Positions 37,035-45,986 of a stretch of DNA of 64,000 nt are shown here, piece after piece. Position 1 is the first letter of the stretch; each line of letters starts with the position of its first letter. The DNA is taken from positions 1,302,001 to 1,366,000 of the forward strand of contig NZ_CP147917.1 in NCBI RefSeq assembly GCF_039645965.1. The letters run 5' to 3'. The notes under the pieces are model-generated. The model did not search any database. It worked only from the letters and a program-made list of their open reading frames with translations, and was not told the origin of the DNA. The DNA comes from Sulfurimonas sp. HSL3-2 (GTDB lineage: Bacteria; Campylobacterota; Campylobacteria; Campylobacterales; Sulfurimonadaceae). A program made the translations under genes and the position numbers.

Positions 37035-37124
37035 ATTGTAACATAATTAATGTAAAATTAAGAAATAAAATGATTAAAATTTAAACATATTTCCATAGTT
37101 ATCGCTATTGTTATCAGATACAAT
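37035..37124. promoter_or_regulatory. Divergent nitrogen-controlled promoters of nitrate reductase and porin
   Basis: A near-palindrome TGATTAAAATTTAAACA (37071-37087, centre 37079, one mismatch to symmetry) lies in the 175-bp divergent region. TACAAT boxes face outward on both sides: 37040-37035 on the minus strand (39 bases from the centre) and 37119-37124 on the plus strand (40 bases). The symmetrical layout copies that at 30500 and suggests one dimeric activator serving both genes. Confidence 0.7.
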
Positions 37125-37180
37125 TTTGGTGTAAAAAGTATTTTATGTAACTTTAAGAAAAATTAAATTGAGGAAAACAG

Positions 37181-38401
37181 ATGAAAAGATTGTTGCTATC
37201 AATGGCTGCCATGCCATTAATATTAGGCGGATTATCTATGGATGCAAATGCAGAAGATGGATTTAATATACTGAGTGATGTGAAGTTCTCGGGCGAGATA
37301 CGCCCGCGTTATGAGTATGCGGATATAAAAGATAATGCAAAAGATGCTGCCAATGCATTTACTGCACGTACCTCTTTGGGAATCAATGCAAAGCTTTTGG
37401 AGGTTGAGGGGTTATCTGCGTATCTCGAAGGTACATCTGTCAACAACTTCGGTTACGACAACTACAACAGTACGGCAAATGCCAAAACTCAGTATGACAT
37501 CATAGTAGACCCTCAGCAAGCCCGTATGACTCAAGCTTATATAGACTATAAACTAGATAAGACACTTGTACGTGCAGGCCGTCAGGATGTAAATATTGAC
37601 AATCAAAGATTCATAGGTACCGTCAACTGGCGCCAGATGAAACAGACATACGATGCTATCACCGTTGTAGACCACAGTATTGAGAATCTCTCGCTTTTAG
37701 GAGCATATGTCTACGGCTACCAGAGTGTCAAAGACCTTCCAACCACTGATACCGCCTCAGTCTTGTTACATGCTTCATACAAAGTGATGGATGAACTTAC
37801 CGTAACGGCATATGACTATATGCTCGCTTCAATCAGTGATACTTACGGCGTAGCACTGACAGGAAATATAAATGTAGATGATGCGAAACTGACTTACCGT
37901 GCAGAGTATGCAAAACAGACTGATCCCTCACTAGAGTACCAGATCAAAAACGTAAAAGCCGATGCGCAGTATTACAATCTGGACTTGGGTGCAAATATTT
38001 CAGGAGTATTGGCAGGTGTGAACTACGAATCACTCGGCAAAGCACAAGGCAGTGCGACAAGAGGGTTTTGGACTCCGCTTGCGACTTTACATGCGTTTAA
38101 CGGATGGGCAGACGTGTTTTTAGGAAGTACGAACAATGCAGGTCTAAATGATGCCAATGCACGTCTTGGATACACAGAAAAAGGTTTTGGAAAACTTCTT
38201 GCCGTATACCATAAGTTCGATGCACAGACAGGTTCAAACAAAGACCTCGGCTCTGAGATAGATGTTATGTACAGCAATGCCGTTTTTGGCATTAAAAACC
38301 TCAAAGGACTTGTAAAATATGCGGGCTACTTTAAAGGCGATACGGGCAACGATAAAGATGTAGCATGGCTTATGCTTGACTACACATTTGCTACGAAGTA
38401 G
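37181..38401 (+). CDS. Campylobacterota-type outer-membrane porin
   Basis: A 406-residue Opr-type porin with a signal peptide (KRLLLSMAAMPLILGGLSMDANA) and a beta-barrel of repeated amphipathic strands, including EIRPRYEYADI, LVRAGRQDVNIDNQRFIGTVNWRQ and a terminal YTFATK. The RAGRQxVxxDNxRFxGxVxWRQ pattern is common in Campylobacterota major porins. Its promoter shares a nitrogen operator with the nitrate reductase gene, so it may supply nitrate or another nitrogen source across the outer membrane; this is inferred from regulation only. Confidence 0.86.
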   Translation: MKRLLLSMAAMPLILGGLSMDANAEDGFNILSDVKFSGEIRPRYEYADIKDNAKDAANAFTARTSLGINAKLLEVEGLSAYLEGTSVNNFGYDNYNSTANAKTQYDIIVDPQQARMTQAYIDYKLDKTLVRAGRQDVNIDNQRFIGTVNWRQMKQTYDAITVVDHSIENLSLLGAYVYGYQSVKDLPTTDTASVLLHASYKVMDELTVTAYDYMLASISDTYGVALTGNINVDDAKLTYRAEYAKQTDPSLEYQIKNVKADAQYYNLDLGANISGVLAGVNYESLGKAQGSATRGFWTPLATLHAFNGWADVFLGSTNNAGLNDANARLGYTEKGFGKLLAVYHKFDAQTGSNKDLGSEIDVMYSNAVFGIKNLKGLVKYAGYFKGDTGNDKDVAWLMLDYTFATK

Positions 38402-38424
38402 ACAGAGTTTTACTCTGATCTACC
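38398..38424. terminator. Putative terminator hairpin after the porin
   Basis: An imperfect inverted repeat (GTAGA-AGAGT paired with ACTCT-TCTAC, TTT loop) begins at the porin stop codon and covers the end of the convergent gene (stop 38410). It lacks a clear T-run, so assignment is tentative. Confidence 0.4.
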
Positions 38425-39546
38425 GCCATTTGCAGAGAGAAAACTGTTTCGTAGAAGATTTTTGATAGTTTTTATATTATTAGCTGTGAATACAAAACTC
38501 TCATCCATCAGTTTTGTTATGTGGTAGACCTCAGTGACGGTAATGCCAAACGGGTCTTTTTTCTCGATGCTCATCACACCGTCGTCGTTAAATGATATAT
38601 AGTCAAGTTTCTTTCTGCTGTGCTGGATATAGTAGGTAAGAACTATCTCATCGGAATGTTTCTTCTCTAATGCTACAACCACTTTCGTGTCGTTTGGAAT
38701 ATCAACGATCTTTTTAAACTCTGAAGGTTCCATATATCCAAGATAGATCTTAGTATAGAGGTCATGATATCTTTGAGTAAGCGGGTCTAATAAAAACTTC
38801 ATATTGATAAGATGATTTTTATTTGAGCGCAGGGATTTTGTAATCCAAGCCATGGTGTTGTAATACCGAAACGGAAATACTCTTAGACTCTCAGCTTCAA
38901 CAAGCTTTTTACTGTTCATCACCTTCTTGGGTTTTCTGACGTAAGCTTTTTTATTTCTAAGATATTCCAGGACTTTTTTAGCTGAGAAAGGCTTTGTTAT
39001 CCATACTTTACAGTAGTCGGGAAGCTGTTTGACTCCACCGACACCGTCATTTAAAATTATAAGTGATTTTATCTCGTAATCGGGAAAAATCGTCTCTAAA
39101 AGCGCTTTTTTCTTACGAAGTCTTTTCTTGAGTTTTAAAACAGATTTGACAAGCGTCATCTCAACGAAGTACAGCTCTTTTTTTGTAAAAATAAGTGCAT
39201 CAAACTCACCTATCTCTCTACTTTTCGTACGATAAACTATCTGGGATTTTTCACTTATGGAAAGAGTGTTTGCATATGCCTTGTCTCTACTTTGATGATG
39301 CCCTTTTAAGATGAATTTTTCTACTTCATCCTGTACTTGGACGTAAGCCAGGAGCTTTTCATACATGTAGTTTTCAAAGACTTCACCCTCAAACGAACGG
39401 TATGAACTTAGAAATCTATTATCATCTTCAGGGACACCCTCTTTGATTAAAGAGAGCAGATGCCTTATATTGTAGTCATAATAAAGAACGTTATCGTCAA
39501 TATCATCTTCTTGCAGCTCTATTATCGATTCTGTTGCTTCAAGCAT
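38410..39546 (-). CDS. Uncharacterised protein with a PD-(D/E)XK nuclease-like core
   Basis: A 378-residue soluble protein not assigned to a named family. Residues ~110-185 contain GEFDALIFTKKELYFVEMT, with the spacing of an acidic residue, hydrophobic strand and E-x-T/K seen in PD-(D/E)XK nucleases. The lysine is replaced by threonine and many basic residues follow (KLKKRLRKKKALL). It may bind or cut nucleic acid, or be an inactive relative. The C-terminal half (~230-370) has no recognised motif. It lies 12 bp downstream of dusB on the same strand, which hints at an RNA-related or housekeeping operon role. Confidence 0.55.
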   Translation of the reverse strand: MLEATESIIELQEDDIDDNVLYYDYNIRHLLSLIKEGVPEDDNRFLSSYRSFEGEVFENYMYEKLLAYVQVQDEVEKFILKGHHQSRDKAYANTLSISEKSQIVYRTKSREIGEFDALIFTKKELYFVEMTLVKSVLKLKKRLRKKKALLETIFPDYEIKSLIILNDGVGGVKQLPDYCKVWITKPFSAKKVLEYLRNKKAYVRKPKKVMNSKKLVEAESLRVFPFRYYNTMAWITKSLRSNKNHLINMKFLLDPLTQRYHDLYTKIYLGYMEPSEFKKIVDIPNDTKVVVALEKKHSDEIVLTYYIQHSRKKLDYISFNDDGVMSIEKKDPFGITVTEVYHITKLMDESFVFTANNIKTIKNLLRNSFLSANGGRSE

Positions 39547-39557
39547 TACTCTCCCTA

Positions 39558-40514
39558 TTATCTTGCAACGATCTCATTCTCCAAGAAGAACTTATCTATT
39601 ACATCTCTGTATTCATTTATATCGTTTATGCGGTTTACCTGATCGCGAAGAGCAGATGCTCCCTGATACCCTTTAGAGTATGTGTGTGTATGCTTTCTGA
39701 ACATACTGACTCCGTGAGCACCGTAAAACTCTATCATCTTATCGAAATGTTCCATGATGATCTCATGCTTCAAAAGCCTGTCGATATCAGAAGAACCTGT
39801 TTTTAACTGGTGAAATATCCACGGTGCACCGACAGCACCGCGTCCTATCATCACACCGTTAGCTCCCGTGTGTTCTAAAACCCATTGAGCTTTTTCGTAA
39901 GAATCGATATCTCCGTTTGCGATAACGGGAATGCTGACAGTTTCTTTTATCTCACGTATAGCGTCATAGTCCACTTCGGCTTTGAACTTTCCTGCACGTG
40001 TACGACCGTGAACCGCTAAAAAATCAGCTCCGCTGTCTTCGACGATCTTTGCTATATCGATATGGTTTTTCTTCTCATATCCAAGACGTATCTTCACGCT
40101 CGTCATGGATTTATTTGAAGTATCTTTTATCGTTCGTATAATATCACCCATAAGAGGAAGGTTCAAAAGCAGTGAACTACCGCTTCCGTGCCCTACGACT
40201 TTTGGAACGGGACAGCCGCAGTTCAGGTCTATAATATCTATCCCTGTCTGCTCATTTAAGACTTCGACCGCTTCTTTTATGATGTCTGCCTGTGCACCTG
40301 CGATCTGCACAGAGTATGGGTCTTCATTCTCATTTTTTTCAAGCATCTGCAGAGTCTTTTTTGATCCGTGAGCCAAAGCGTTTGAACTTATCATCTCACT
40401 CACTGTCAGATCTGCACCGAATTTTTTTACGACACTTCTAAAAGGAAGGTCCGTATATCCGGCAAGAGGAGCTAATACATATATAGGTTTATCAAATGAT
40501 AATTTATTTTGCAT
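39558..40514 (-). CDS. dusB: tRNA-dihydrouridine synthase, DusB type
   Basis: A 318-residue FMN-dependent TIM-barrel enzyme that reduces uridine in the tRNA D-loop. The usual family segments are present: VLAPLAGYTDLPFRSVVKKFG, DLNCGCPVPKVVGHGSGSSLL with the catalytic cysteine, SVKIRLGYEKK, FLAVHGRTRAGKF, VIANGDIDS and GVMIGRGAVGAPW. Length is normal. It is followed at 12 bp by the PD-(D/E)XK-like gene and preceded by a 106-bp gap with a hairpin. Confidence 0.93.
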   Translation of the reverse strand: MQNKLSFDKPIYVLAPLAGYTDLPFRSVVKKFGADLTVSEMISSNALAHGSKKTLQMLEKNENEDPYSVQIAGAQADIIKEAVEVLNEQTGIDIIDLNCGCPVPKVVGHGSGSSLLLNLPLMGDIIRTIKDTSNKSMTSVKIRLGYEKKNHIDIAKIVEDSGADFLAVHGRTRAGKFKAEVDYDAIREIKETVSIPVIANGDIDSYEKAQWVLEHTGANGVMIGRGAVGAPWIFHQLKTGSSDIDRLLKHEIIMEHFDKMIEFYGAHGVSMFRKHTHTYSKGYQGASALRDQVNRINDINEYRDVIDKFFLENEIVAR

Positions 40515-40602
40515 ATAAAATTTTCCAGATTGTTTTTATAGAATTTTATCTAAAAAGTGATTTCTATTATATAAATAGCTGCTATGAAGAGGGAAAGTTT
40601 GC

Positions 40603-40624
40603 TTAAGAAGGCTATGCTTCTTAA
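40603..40624 (-). terminator. Hairpin at the end of the gltB-to-membrane-protein gene run
   Basis: An inverted repeat (TTAAGAAG / CTTCTTAA, loop ~6 bases) includes the TAA stop of the 40621 gene. On the minus strand it is followed by CAAAC rather than a T-run, so it may be a weak terminator or 3'-end stabiliser that separates this operon from dusB. Confidence 0.45.
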
Positions 40625-41634
40625 ACAAAAAGTGAAATATCATAATTTTTATTACACTCTTTTAAAGCGCGGTATGCTTTAAAATAGATGTATTCATCAG
40701 GCTGAGAGTTATCTAGTATCTCATCTGCCGGTGAAAGCATCTCTAAGTCGTAAAGCGTATAAAGATATCCACCCATAGCTTCTTCACACTTATCACTTAA
40801 AAGTTCGAAAAGCTTGATTCTCTGTTCAGGAACCATGTTTTTTGACAATATATGTGAAGCTTCAATAAAATCTTTCTCTTTAAGTTCAAGAAGAGAAAAT
40901 AGTTCTATTAACGATTCATTTGTGATTTCCAATGCATCTTTATCTACATTAATACGAGATAAGATGTTGTTAAGAGCTTCTTTACTCATAAACTCTTTAT
41001 ATTTTTCGATCACGCTTGACGAAGCGACTTTTGATAAATCGGCATAAGCCTTCATACAAAGTTCTTTCGGATATTTTGCCGGTTTATTTAAGATATCTTC
41101 CGCAGAAAGTTCTTTTGCGTCATATCTATTTTTGCTGTTTAAAACGACAAGTTCATTATCAGACTGCAGTCCGTATTTTCTAAGGTCGACTACTTCGCCC
41201 TCTTTGATCTTATTGATGATCTCCAGAGTAGCAGAAAGTTTCTCATCATCGATCTCAGTGATCTCCGTGTTTGTATATATAGAGACGTTGTCCAATACTT
41301 TTCCCAACTGCTTATATCTCTGAGTTTTAAATTCATAATGACGATTTTTTTTGCCAAGTAAAGCATCGCTGATAGAGTTGATCAGTTTTTCATAATCTTT
41401 CTCATACTTTCTTAGGTTCAAAGTACCGACTAATGAGTAAAAGCTCATATGTAAAACGCTTGCTAAATAAAGTAAAATTACAGGTAATACGACTAAAACA
41501 GCAACAGGTAAAGATGGCAGAAGGATTCCGAAGAACTCCATTTGAATACTTTGTTGTGACACAAAAGCATATACATACCATCCTAGTAAAATTGCAAATA
41601 AACTTACTGCTATAGTGTAGCGTTTAATATACAT
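40621..41634 (-). CDS. Uncharacterised two-helix membrane protein
   Basis: A ~337-residue protein with two N-terminal membrane helices (about 5-25 and 35-57) and a long, charged, helical cytoplasmic region. No known domain is recognised. I placed the start at ATG 41634, nine bases after AAGGA; a longer open frame to 41676 would overlap the DksA-like gene by 32 bases. It is the last gene of the run that starts with gltB. The cytoplasmic part is rich in leucine, lysine and glutamate and may be helical-repeat in nature. Confidence 0.6.
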   Translation of the reverse strand: MYIKRYTIAVSLFAILLGWYVYAFVSQQSIQMEFFGILLPSLPVAVLVVLPVILLYLASVLHMSFYSLVGTLNLRKYEKDYEKLINSISDALLGKKNRHYEFKTQRYKQLGKVLDNVSIYTNTEITEIDDEKLSATLEIINKIKEGEVVDLRKYGLQSDNELVVLNSKNRYDAKELSAEDILNKPAKYPKELCMKAYADLSKVASSSVIEKYKEFMSKEALNNILSRINVDKDALEITNESLIELFSLLELKEKDFIEASHILSKNMVPEQRIKLFELLSDKCEEAMGGYLYTLYDLEMLSPADEILDNSQPDEYIYFKAYRALKECNKNYDISLFV

Positions 41635-41644
41635 ATCTCTTTCC

Positions 41645-42001
41645 TTATTTTGATTCTTTTTTCTCCGCGATCTCACGGCAATCTATACAATATTTTGCAT
41701 GAGGTTTTACTTTTAAACGAGGGATACTGATCAGTTCCTCACACATCTCACATCTTCCGTATGACTGAGACACTATCTTATGTAAAGAGACCTCTATTTC
41801 GCGCAGCTCTTTGTTTTGTTGCTCACCTATTGCAGTCTCTACTAAATTATTATTGTTCATAACAGCATAATCCGCATCATCGTGCAACTCTTCTAAACGC
41901 AGCATACCCATCTCTTCTTCAACACCAAGAATATTTTTGATGATCTGTGTCTTACGCGTTTCTAACATCTCTTTGAAAAAATCAAGCTCACTCTGTCTCA
42001 C
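41645..42001 (-). CDS. DksA/TraR-family C4 zinc-finger protein
   Basis: A 118-residue protein starting at GTG 42001. The C-terminal zinc finger is CEMCEELISIPRLKVKPHAKYCIDC (C-x2-C-x17-C-x2-C), the hallmark of the DksA/TraR family. A helical N-terminal part contains LEELHDDADYAVMNNN, in the place of the DksA coiled-coil tip acidic pair. Family members bind the RNA polymerase secondary channel and act with ppGpp. Being shorter than E. coli DksA (151 residues), it may be a DksA2-like variant. It follows rlmH by 11 bp. Confidence 0.85.
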   Translation of the reverse strand: MRQSELDFFKEMLETRKTQIIKNILGVEEEMGMLRLEELHDDADYAVMNNNNLVETAIGEQQNKELREIEVSLHKIVSQSYGRCEMCEELISIPRLKVKPHAKYCIDCREIAEKKESK

Positions 42002-42012
42002 TAATTCCCCCG

Positions 42013-42471
42013 TTATTTATGGTATGGATGGTTCGATAAAATTGAAAACCCTCGATATATCTGCTCCAGCAAAACTGCCTTCGCTATCTTGTGACTCATT
42101 GTTATCTTCCCTAGACTTATCACCTTATCAGACTTTTGTAAAAACTTGTCCTCAAGGCCGTAAGCTCCACCAATATAGAATTGAACGGACATTTTACCAT
42201 CTAATAGCTTACTAAATTCAAAACTGTCGATTAATTTTCCATCAGGATGTAACGAAACTACATATCCGTTGTTTAAATATTGTTCAAAACTCTTGGTATA
42301 CGCGGCTTTTGAGGCATCTGGTCCAATATTGTGCGCTTTAGTGATATCTTTGGAAAATAGCTCGATATCATTCACTTTTGCAAATCGAGATATCATTTTT
42401 TCTAATTCTTTGTACAAAGGATCATAAGTCGAACGCTCTTTTTTTGCTATTGAGATGATATCTATATTCAT
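42013..42471 (-). CDS. rlmH: 23S rRNA pseudouridine-1915 N3-methyltransferase
   Basis: A 152-residue SPOUT methyltransferase. The SAM-binding knot region [11 protein letters not shown] and [27 protein letters not shown], followed by the terminal NHPYHK, are diagnostic of RlmH, which methylates the helix-69 pseudouridine of 23S rRNA. Its ATG overlaps the thiE stop by four bases. Confidence 0.95.
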   Translation of the reverse strand: MNIDIISIAKKERSTYDPLYKELEKMISRFAKVNDIELFSKDITKAHNIGPDASKAAYTKSFEQYLNNGYVVSLHPDGKLIDSFEFSKLLDGKMSVQFYIGGAYGLEDKFLQKSDKVISLGKITMSHKIAKAVLLEQIYRGFSILSNHPYHK

Positions 42472-43025
42472 AAAAGCCCGCTGCCTATTACGTGATAAGT
42501 GATATTTTTAAATTTGTCATCCAGTTTTACTCCGCCGATTGCTGCTACGGGATGAATAGACAACGATGCCAGTTCATCTAATTTATCGCCTAGAATACTA
42601 TCGACATCTTTTGTTCCTGTCGCTCTAAAAGCACCCAGACCGATGTAGTTGAGATCCAGTTCATTGGCTTTTATTATCTCATCTTTATTATGCGTAGAGA
42701 TACCGATGATCTTGTCTTTGCCTATCACTTCTTTAAGTATCTTTACCGCTTTTTTTGTATCGCTGTCAATACTTTGCAGATCTTCTTGACCTACATGAAC
42801 GCCGTCACAAAACTGCGCTAATTCAAAAGAGTCATTGACTATTAAAAACCCTTCAAAAAGTTGTCTGAGTTGGATGAGTTGCTGTTTTATAAAGGAGATG
42901 TCTGCGGTCTTGTTACGATACTGAATCACTTCAGCACCGTTTTTTTTAGCTATTGTCACAAAATCTTCCAGAGAAAGATCGTTTCTATCCAATAGTTCTT
43001 GATCGCAGAGTGCGTAAAGTCGCAT
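42468..43025 (-). CDS. thiE: Thiamine-phosphate synthase-like protein
   Basis: A 185-residue TIM-barrel protein of the ThiE/TenI family. It contains IQYRNKTAD (pyrophosphate/pyrimidine-binding region), [48 protein letters not shown] and PVAAIGGV. ThiE joins HMP-PP and HET-P to make thiamine phosphate. The slightly short length (usual ~210) and its place in a mixed operon leave TenI-like or additional thiamine-salvage function possible. It overlaps rlmH by four bases and follows accD by one base. Confidence 0.82.
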   Translation of the reverse strand: MRLYALCDQELLDRNDLSLEDFVTIAKKNGAEVIQYRNKTADISFIKQQLIQLRQLFEGFLIVNDSFELAQFCDGVHVGQEDLQSIDSDTKKAVKILKEVIGKDKIIGISTHNKDEIIKANELDLNYIGLGAFRATGTKDVDSILGDKLDELASLSIHPVAAIGGVKLDDKFKNITYHVIGSGLL

Positions 43026-43026
43026 A

Positions 43027-43872
43027 TTATTTGTTAACTAACATCTTTAAAAGATCCGAAAGTGTCTGTTTTAAGTCATTTCTATTGACGACCATATCTA
43101 TCGATCCTTTTTCAAGAAGGAACTCTGCTCTTTGAAAACCTTCAGGAAGATCAGAACCGATAGTCTGCTTGATTACCCTCTGACCTGCGAAACCGATCAA
43201 TGCTCCCGGCTCTGCGATGATGATATCACCAAGCATAGCAAATGACGCACTGACACCACCCATAGTCGGATCAGTCAAAAGTGAGATATACGGAAGTTTA
43301 TGTTCTGCTAGTTTTGCCAAAGCAGCCGAAGTCTTGCTCATCTGCATTAAAGAGAACGTACTCTCCTGCATTCTAGCACCACCGCTGGCACTGATGATGA
43401 TAAGCCCTTCTCTCTTTTGGATCGCACGGTTTACTGCACGTACTATCTTCTCACCCTCGACAGAACCGAGAGATCCACCCATAAAAGAGAAATCAAAGAT
43501 GACTAACTGAGCACTCTCTCCGTTTATCTTACATTCGCCGCTTACGACTGAAGATTTGCGAGAAGTCTTAGAGTATGCTTCTTCAATACGTTTTGCATAA
43601 CTTTTTTTATCAACGAACTTGATCGGATCTACAGGTGCAAGATTTGCATCATGTTCTATAAACTCGCCGTTATCCGCCAACAGTGCTATACGCTCTTTTA
43701 CACCTACACGCAGGTGAAAACCACATTTTGGACAAACATAGTTTTGATTTTCAACCTCTTTATAATACATAAGTGATTGACAAGAGTTACATTTTATCCA
43801 GTGTGCAGGAGCTTCACTTTTTGTAGCTTGTTGTTTTTTTGAGCTTGAGCTAAAAAGGTTAAAAAGGTTCAA
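43027..43872 (-). CDS. accD: Acetyl-CoA carboxylase carboxyltransferase subunit beta
   Basis: A 281-residue AccD. The N-terminal C4 zinc finger ([23 protein letters not shown]) is followed by the crotonase-fold carboxyltransferase with [37 protein letters not shown] and [13 protein letters not shown]. It transfers CO2 from biotin to acetyl-CoA in fatty acid synthesis. Its start overlaps the preceding gene by four bases (ATGA). Confidence 0.96.
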   Translation of the reverse strand: MNLFNLFSSSSKKQQATKSEAPAHWIKCNSCQSLMYYKEVENQNYVCPKCGFHLRVGVKERIALLADNGEFIEHDANLAPVDPIKFVDKKSYAKRIEEAYSKTSRKSSVVSGECKINGESAQLVIFDFSFMGGSLGSVEGEKIVRAVNRAIQKREGLIIISASGGARMQESTFSLMQMSKTSAALAKLAEHKLPYISLLTDPTMGGVSASFAMLGDIIIAEPGALIGFAGQRVIKQTIGSDLPEGFQRAEFLLEKGSIDMVVNRNDLKQTLSDLLKMLVNK

Positions 43873-44600
43873 ACCGTTTCCTTATTATATAATTTACATA
43901 ATTTTTTAAATAAATCATCATCTTTTGATATTATGACTATCTCGTCATCTTTATATACATTAAGATCCTTACACATATAAAGACCTGCCTGCATATCATA
44001 GATGCGTATTGTACCAAAAAAGAGCATATATTTAACATAATGTGCATATGCCAGAGATAATGCTATGGCTCCCGGTGATCTGAATTTCATATTCTTTTCT
44101 TTTAAAAGTGCCGCTTTTTGCGGATCTGCATAGGCTTTTTCAACTATCCCTACTGATGAGAGAGAACTATTAGTCACTACATCAGTCTTACATGTAAGGT
44201 TATTCAAATATGTTTTATAAAACTCTTTTTGAGTTTTTATAAAGACTTCTGAGGATATGAAGTTTACAATGATCGCAATTAGGGTCTCATCACCCTTACA
44301 AAGTGCGATCGACGAACCGTAGTATGGAAAATTGCTCTTAAAGTTGTCACTTCCATCCAGCGGATCAAGATAGACCGTGTATTCGCCTTCGCCTATGACA
44401 CCGGATTCTTCCGAGTCGATCTTTGCATGTTTTTGTAAATAGGAAACATAGATATCTTCAGCCATGATATCGGCACCGTAGCTTATATCACCGCCGGCAC
44501 CGACCTCAAGTCTTTCATATAAAGAGGAGGTATTTTGTAGTAGTTTTTCTTGTATCTTGATAGATGCCGATATGGCATCTTCAATAAATGAGGTAAACAT
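43869..44600 (-). CDS. Inositol monophosphatase / FBPase-family phosphatase
   Basis: A 243-residue Mg2+-dependent phosphatase. Metal-site motifs are [25 protein letters not shown] and, near the C-terminus, [13 protein letters not shown]. Substrates of this family include inositol phosphates, fructose-1,6-bisphosphate and PAP; in Campylobacterota this type often serves as the fructose-bisphosphatase or SuhB-like enzyme. The exact substrate is not evident. It sits between gltD and accD with one-base and four-base overlaps. Confidence 0.8.
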   Translation of the reverse strand: MFTSFIEDAISASIKIQEKLLQNTSSLYERLEVGAGGDISYGADIMAEDIYVSYLQKHAKIDSEESGVIGEGEYTVYLDPLDGSDNFKSNFPYYGSSIALCKGDETLIAIIVNFISSEVFIKTQKEFYKTYLNNLTCKTDVVTNSSLSSVGIVEKAYADPQKAALLKEKNMKFRSPGAIALSLAYAHYVKYMLFFGTIRIYDMQAGLYMCKDLNVYKDDEIVIISKDDDLFKKLCKLYNKETV

Positions 44601-45985
44601 TATCCTAGAAGTGATTTAACTATACTTCTTGCTGCTTCACGGCCGTCAAACGCTGCAGTTACGACTAGGTCTGCTCCACGGTAACAATCTCCGCCTGCGT
44701 AAACACCTGAAGTAGTTGTCTCATGTGTTTCTTCATCAATGATGATTCCGCCCCATGAGTTTGTCTCGATCCCGTTTTCTGCTAAAAATGACGGTTTTGA
44801 AGGGTCAAAACCTAATGACATGATGATCACATCAGCGCTTACTCTGTATTCGCTGCCTTTGATCTCTTCCATCTTTTGACGTCCGCTTTCATCTTTTGCA
44901 CCAAGAGTCGTCTTTACGACTTCTACCGCGATCGCACGTCCGGATTCATTTAAAACGATATCTTTAGGAGAGACGCAGAATGTAAAATCAACACCCTCCT
45001 CCATAGCATTTTTATACTCTTTTTGACTTCCCGGCATATTGTGTGCATCACGGCGGTATAGACATGTGACACTTCTCGCACCTTCACGTTTTGCAGTACG
45101 AAGACAATCCATTGCAGTATCACCGCCCCCGATAACCACGACATCAAGGTCTTTAAAGTCAAACTTTTTATCGTATGTCAGCTTAAAGTTTTTACGTTGG
45201 ATGTTTGTAAGATAATCCATCGCTTTATATACGTTCGCTGCATTTTCACCCGAGATACCCGCTTTTTTACCTACAGTAGCACCTATACCGATGAACATAG
45301 CATCATGGTTATCCGCTATCTCGTCAAAAGAGATATCTTTACCCACTTCAGTATTTAGAACAAGTTTCATCCCTGCATCTTGAAGCAGTTTTACACGGCG
45401 GTCTACAACTTTTTTATCTAGTTTAAAGTTAGGGATACCGTAAGTCAGAAGTCCGCCTGCACGATCACTTCTTTCATACATAGTCACGGCTATACCTGAA
45501 CGAAGAAGGTATGTCGCAGCAGAAAGCCCAGCAGGTCCAGAACCGACTATCGCCACTTTTTTATCTGTTGTGATTCCAGGGAATTCAGGTTTAAGACCGT
45601 TTTTAAATCCCTCTTCTACGATAAAAGTCTCGATAGAACCGATAGTGATAGCACCGTGTCCGTCGTTTAACGTACAGTCACCCTCACAAAGTCTGTCATG
45701 AGGACAGACTCTTCCCATTACTTCAGGAAACGGTGAAGGCTCGTTTGAAAGACGGAATGCAAATTCAAGATCTTTTTCTGCCACGCTTTTTAACCACTGA
45801 GGGATGTAGTTATGAAGCGGACATTTGTTAAGACAGTATGGATCTCCACACTGGATACAACGGTCACTTTGAGATGATGCGCGGTCTTTATCAAATACTT
45901 CATAAATCTCTTTAAAATCTCTTACGCGCTCAACAACTAAACGTTTTTCAGGATTTATACGTCCTGTATTTAAAAATTCTTGCAT
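44600..45985 (-). CDS. gltD: Glutamate synthase small subunit
   Basis: A ~461-residue FAD/NADPH and Fe-S subunit of glutamate synthase. N-terminal iron-sulfur cysteines are in CIQCGDPYCLNKCPLHN and CPHDRLCEGDC; FAD binding is VAIVGSGPAGLSAATYLL and NAD(P) binding VVVIGGGDTAMDC. It passes electrons to GltB to make glutamate from 2-oxoglutarate and glutamine. I chose ATG 45985, two bases after the gltB stop with GGAG seven bases upstream; the frame remains open six codons further into gltB. Confidence 0.96.
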   Translation of the reverse strand: MQEFLNTGRINPEKRLVVERVRDFKEIYEVFDKDRASSQSDRCIQCGDPYCLNKCPLHNYIPQWLKSVAEKDLEFAFRLSNEPSPFPEVMGRVCPHDRLCEGDCTLNDGHGAITIGSIETFIVEEGFKNGLKPEFPGITTDKKVAIVGSGPAGLSAATYLLRSGIAVTMYERSDRAGGLLTYGIPNFKLDKKVVDRRVKLLQDAGMKLVLNTEVGKDISFDEIADNHDAMFIGIGATVGKKAGISGENAANVYKAMDYLTNIQRKNFKLTYDKKFDFKDLDVVVIGGGDTAMDCLRTAKREGARSVTCLYRRDAHNMPGSQKEYKNAMEEGVDFTFCVSPKDIVLNESGRAIAVEVVKTTLGAKDESGRQKMEEIKGSEYRVSADVIIMSLGFDPSKPSFLAENGIETNSWGGIIIDEETHETTTSGVYAGGDCYRGADLVVTAAFDGREAARSIVKSLLG

Positions 45986-45986
45986 C

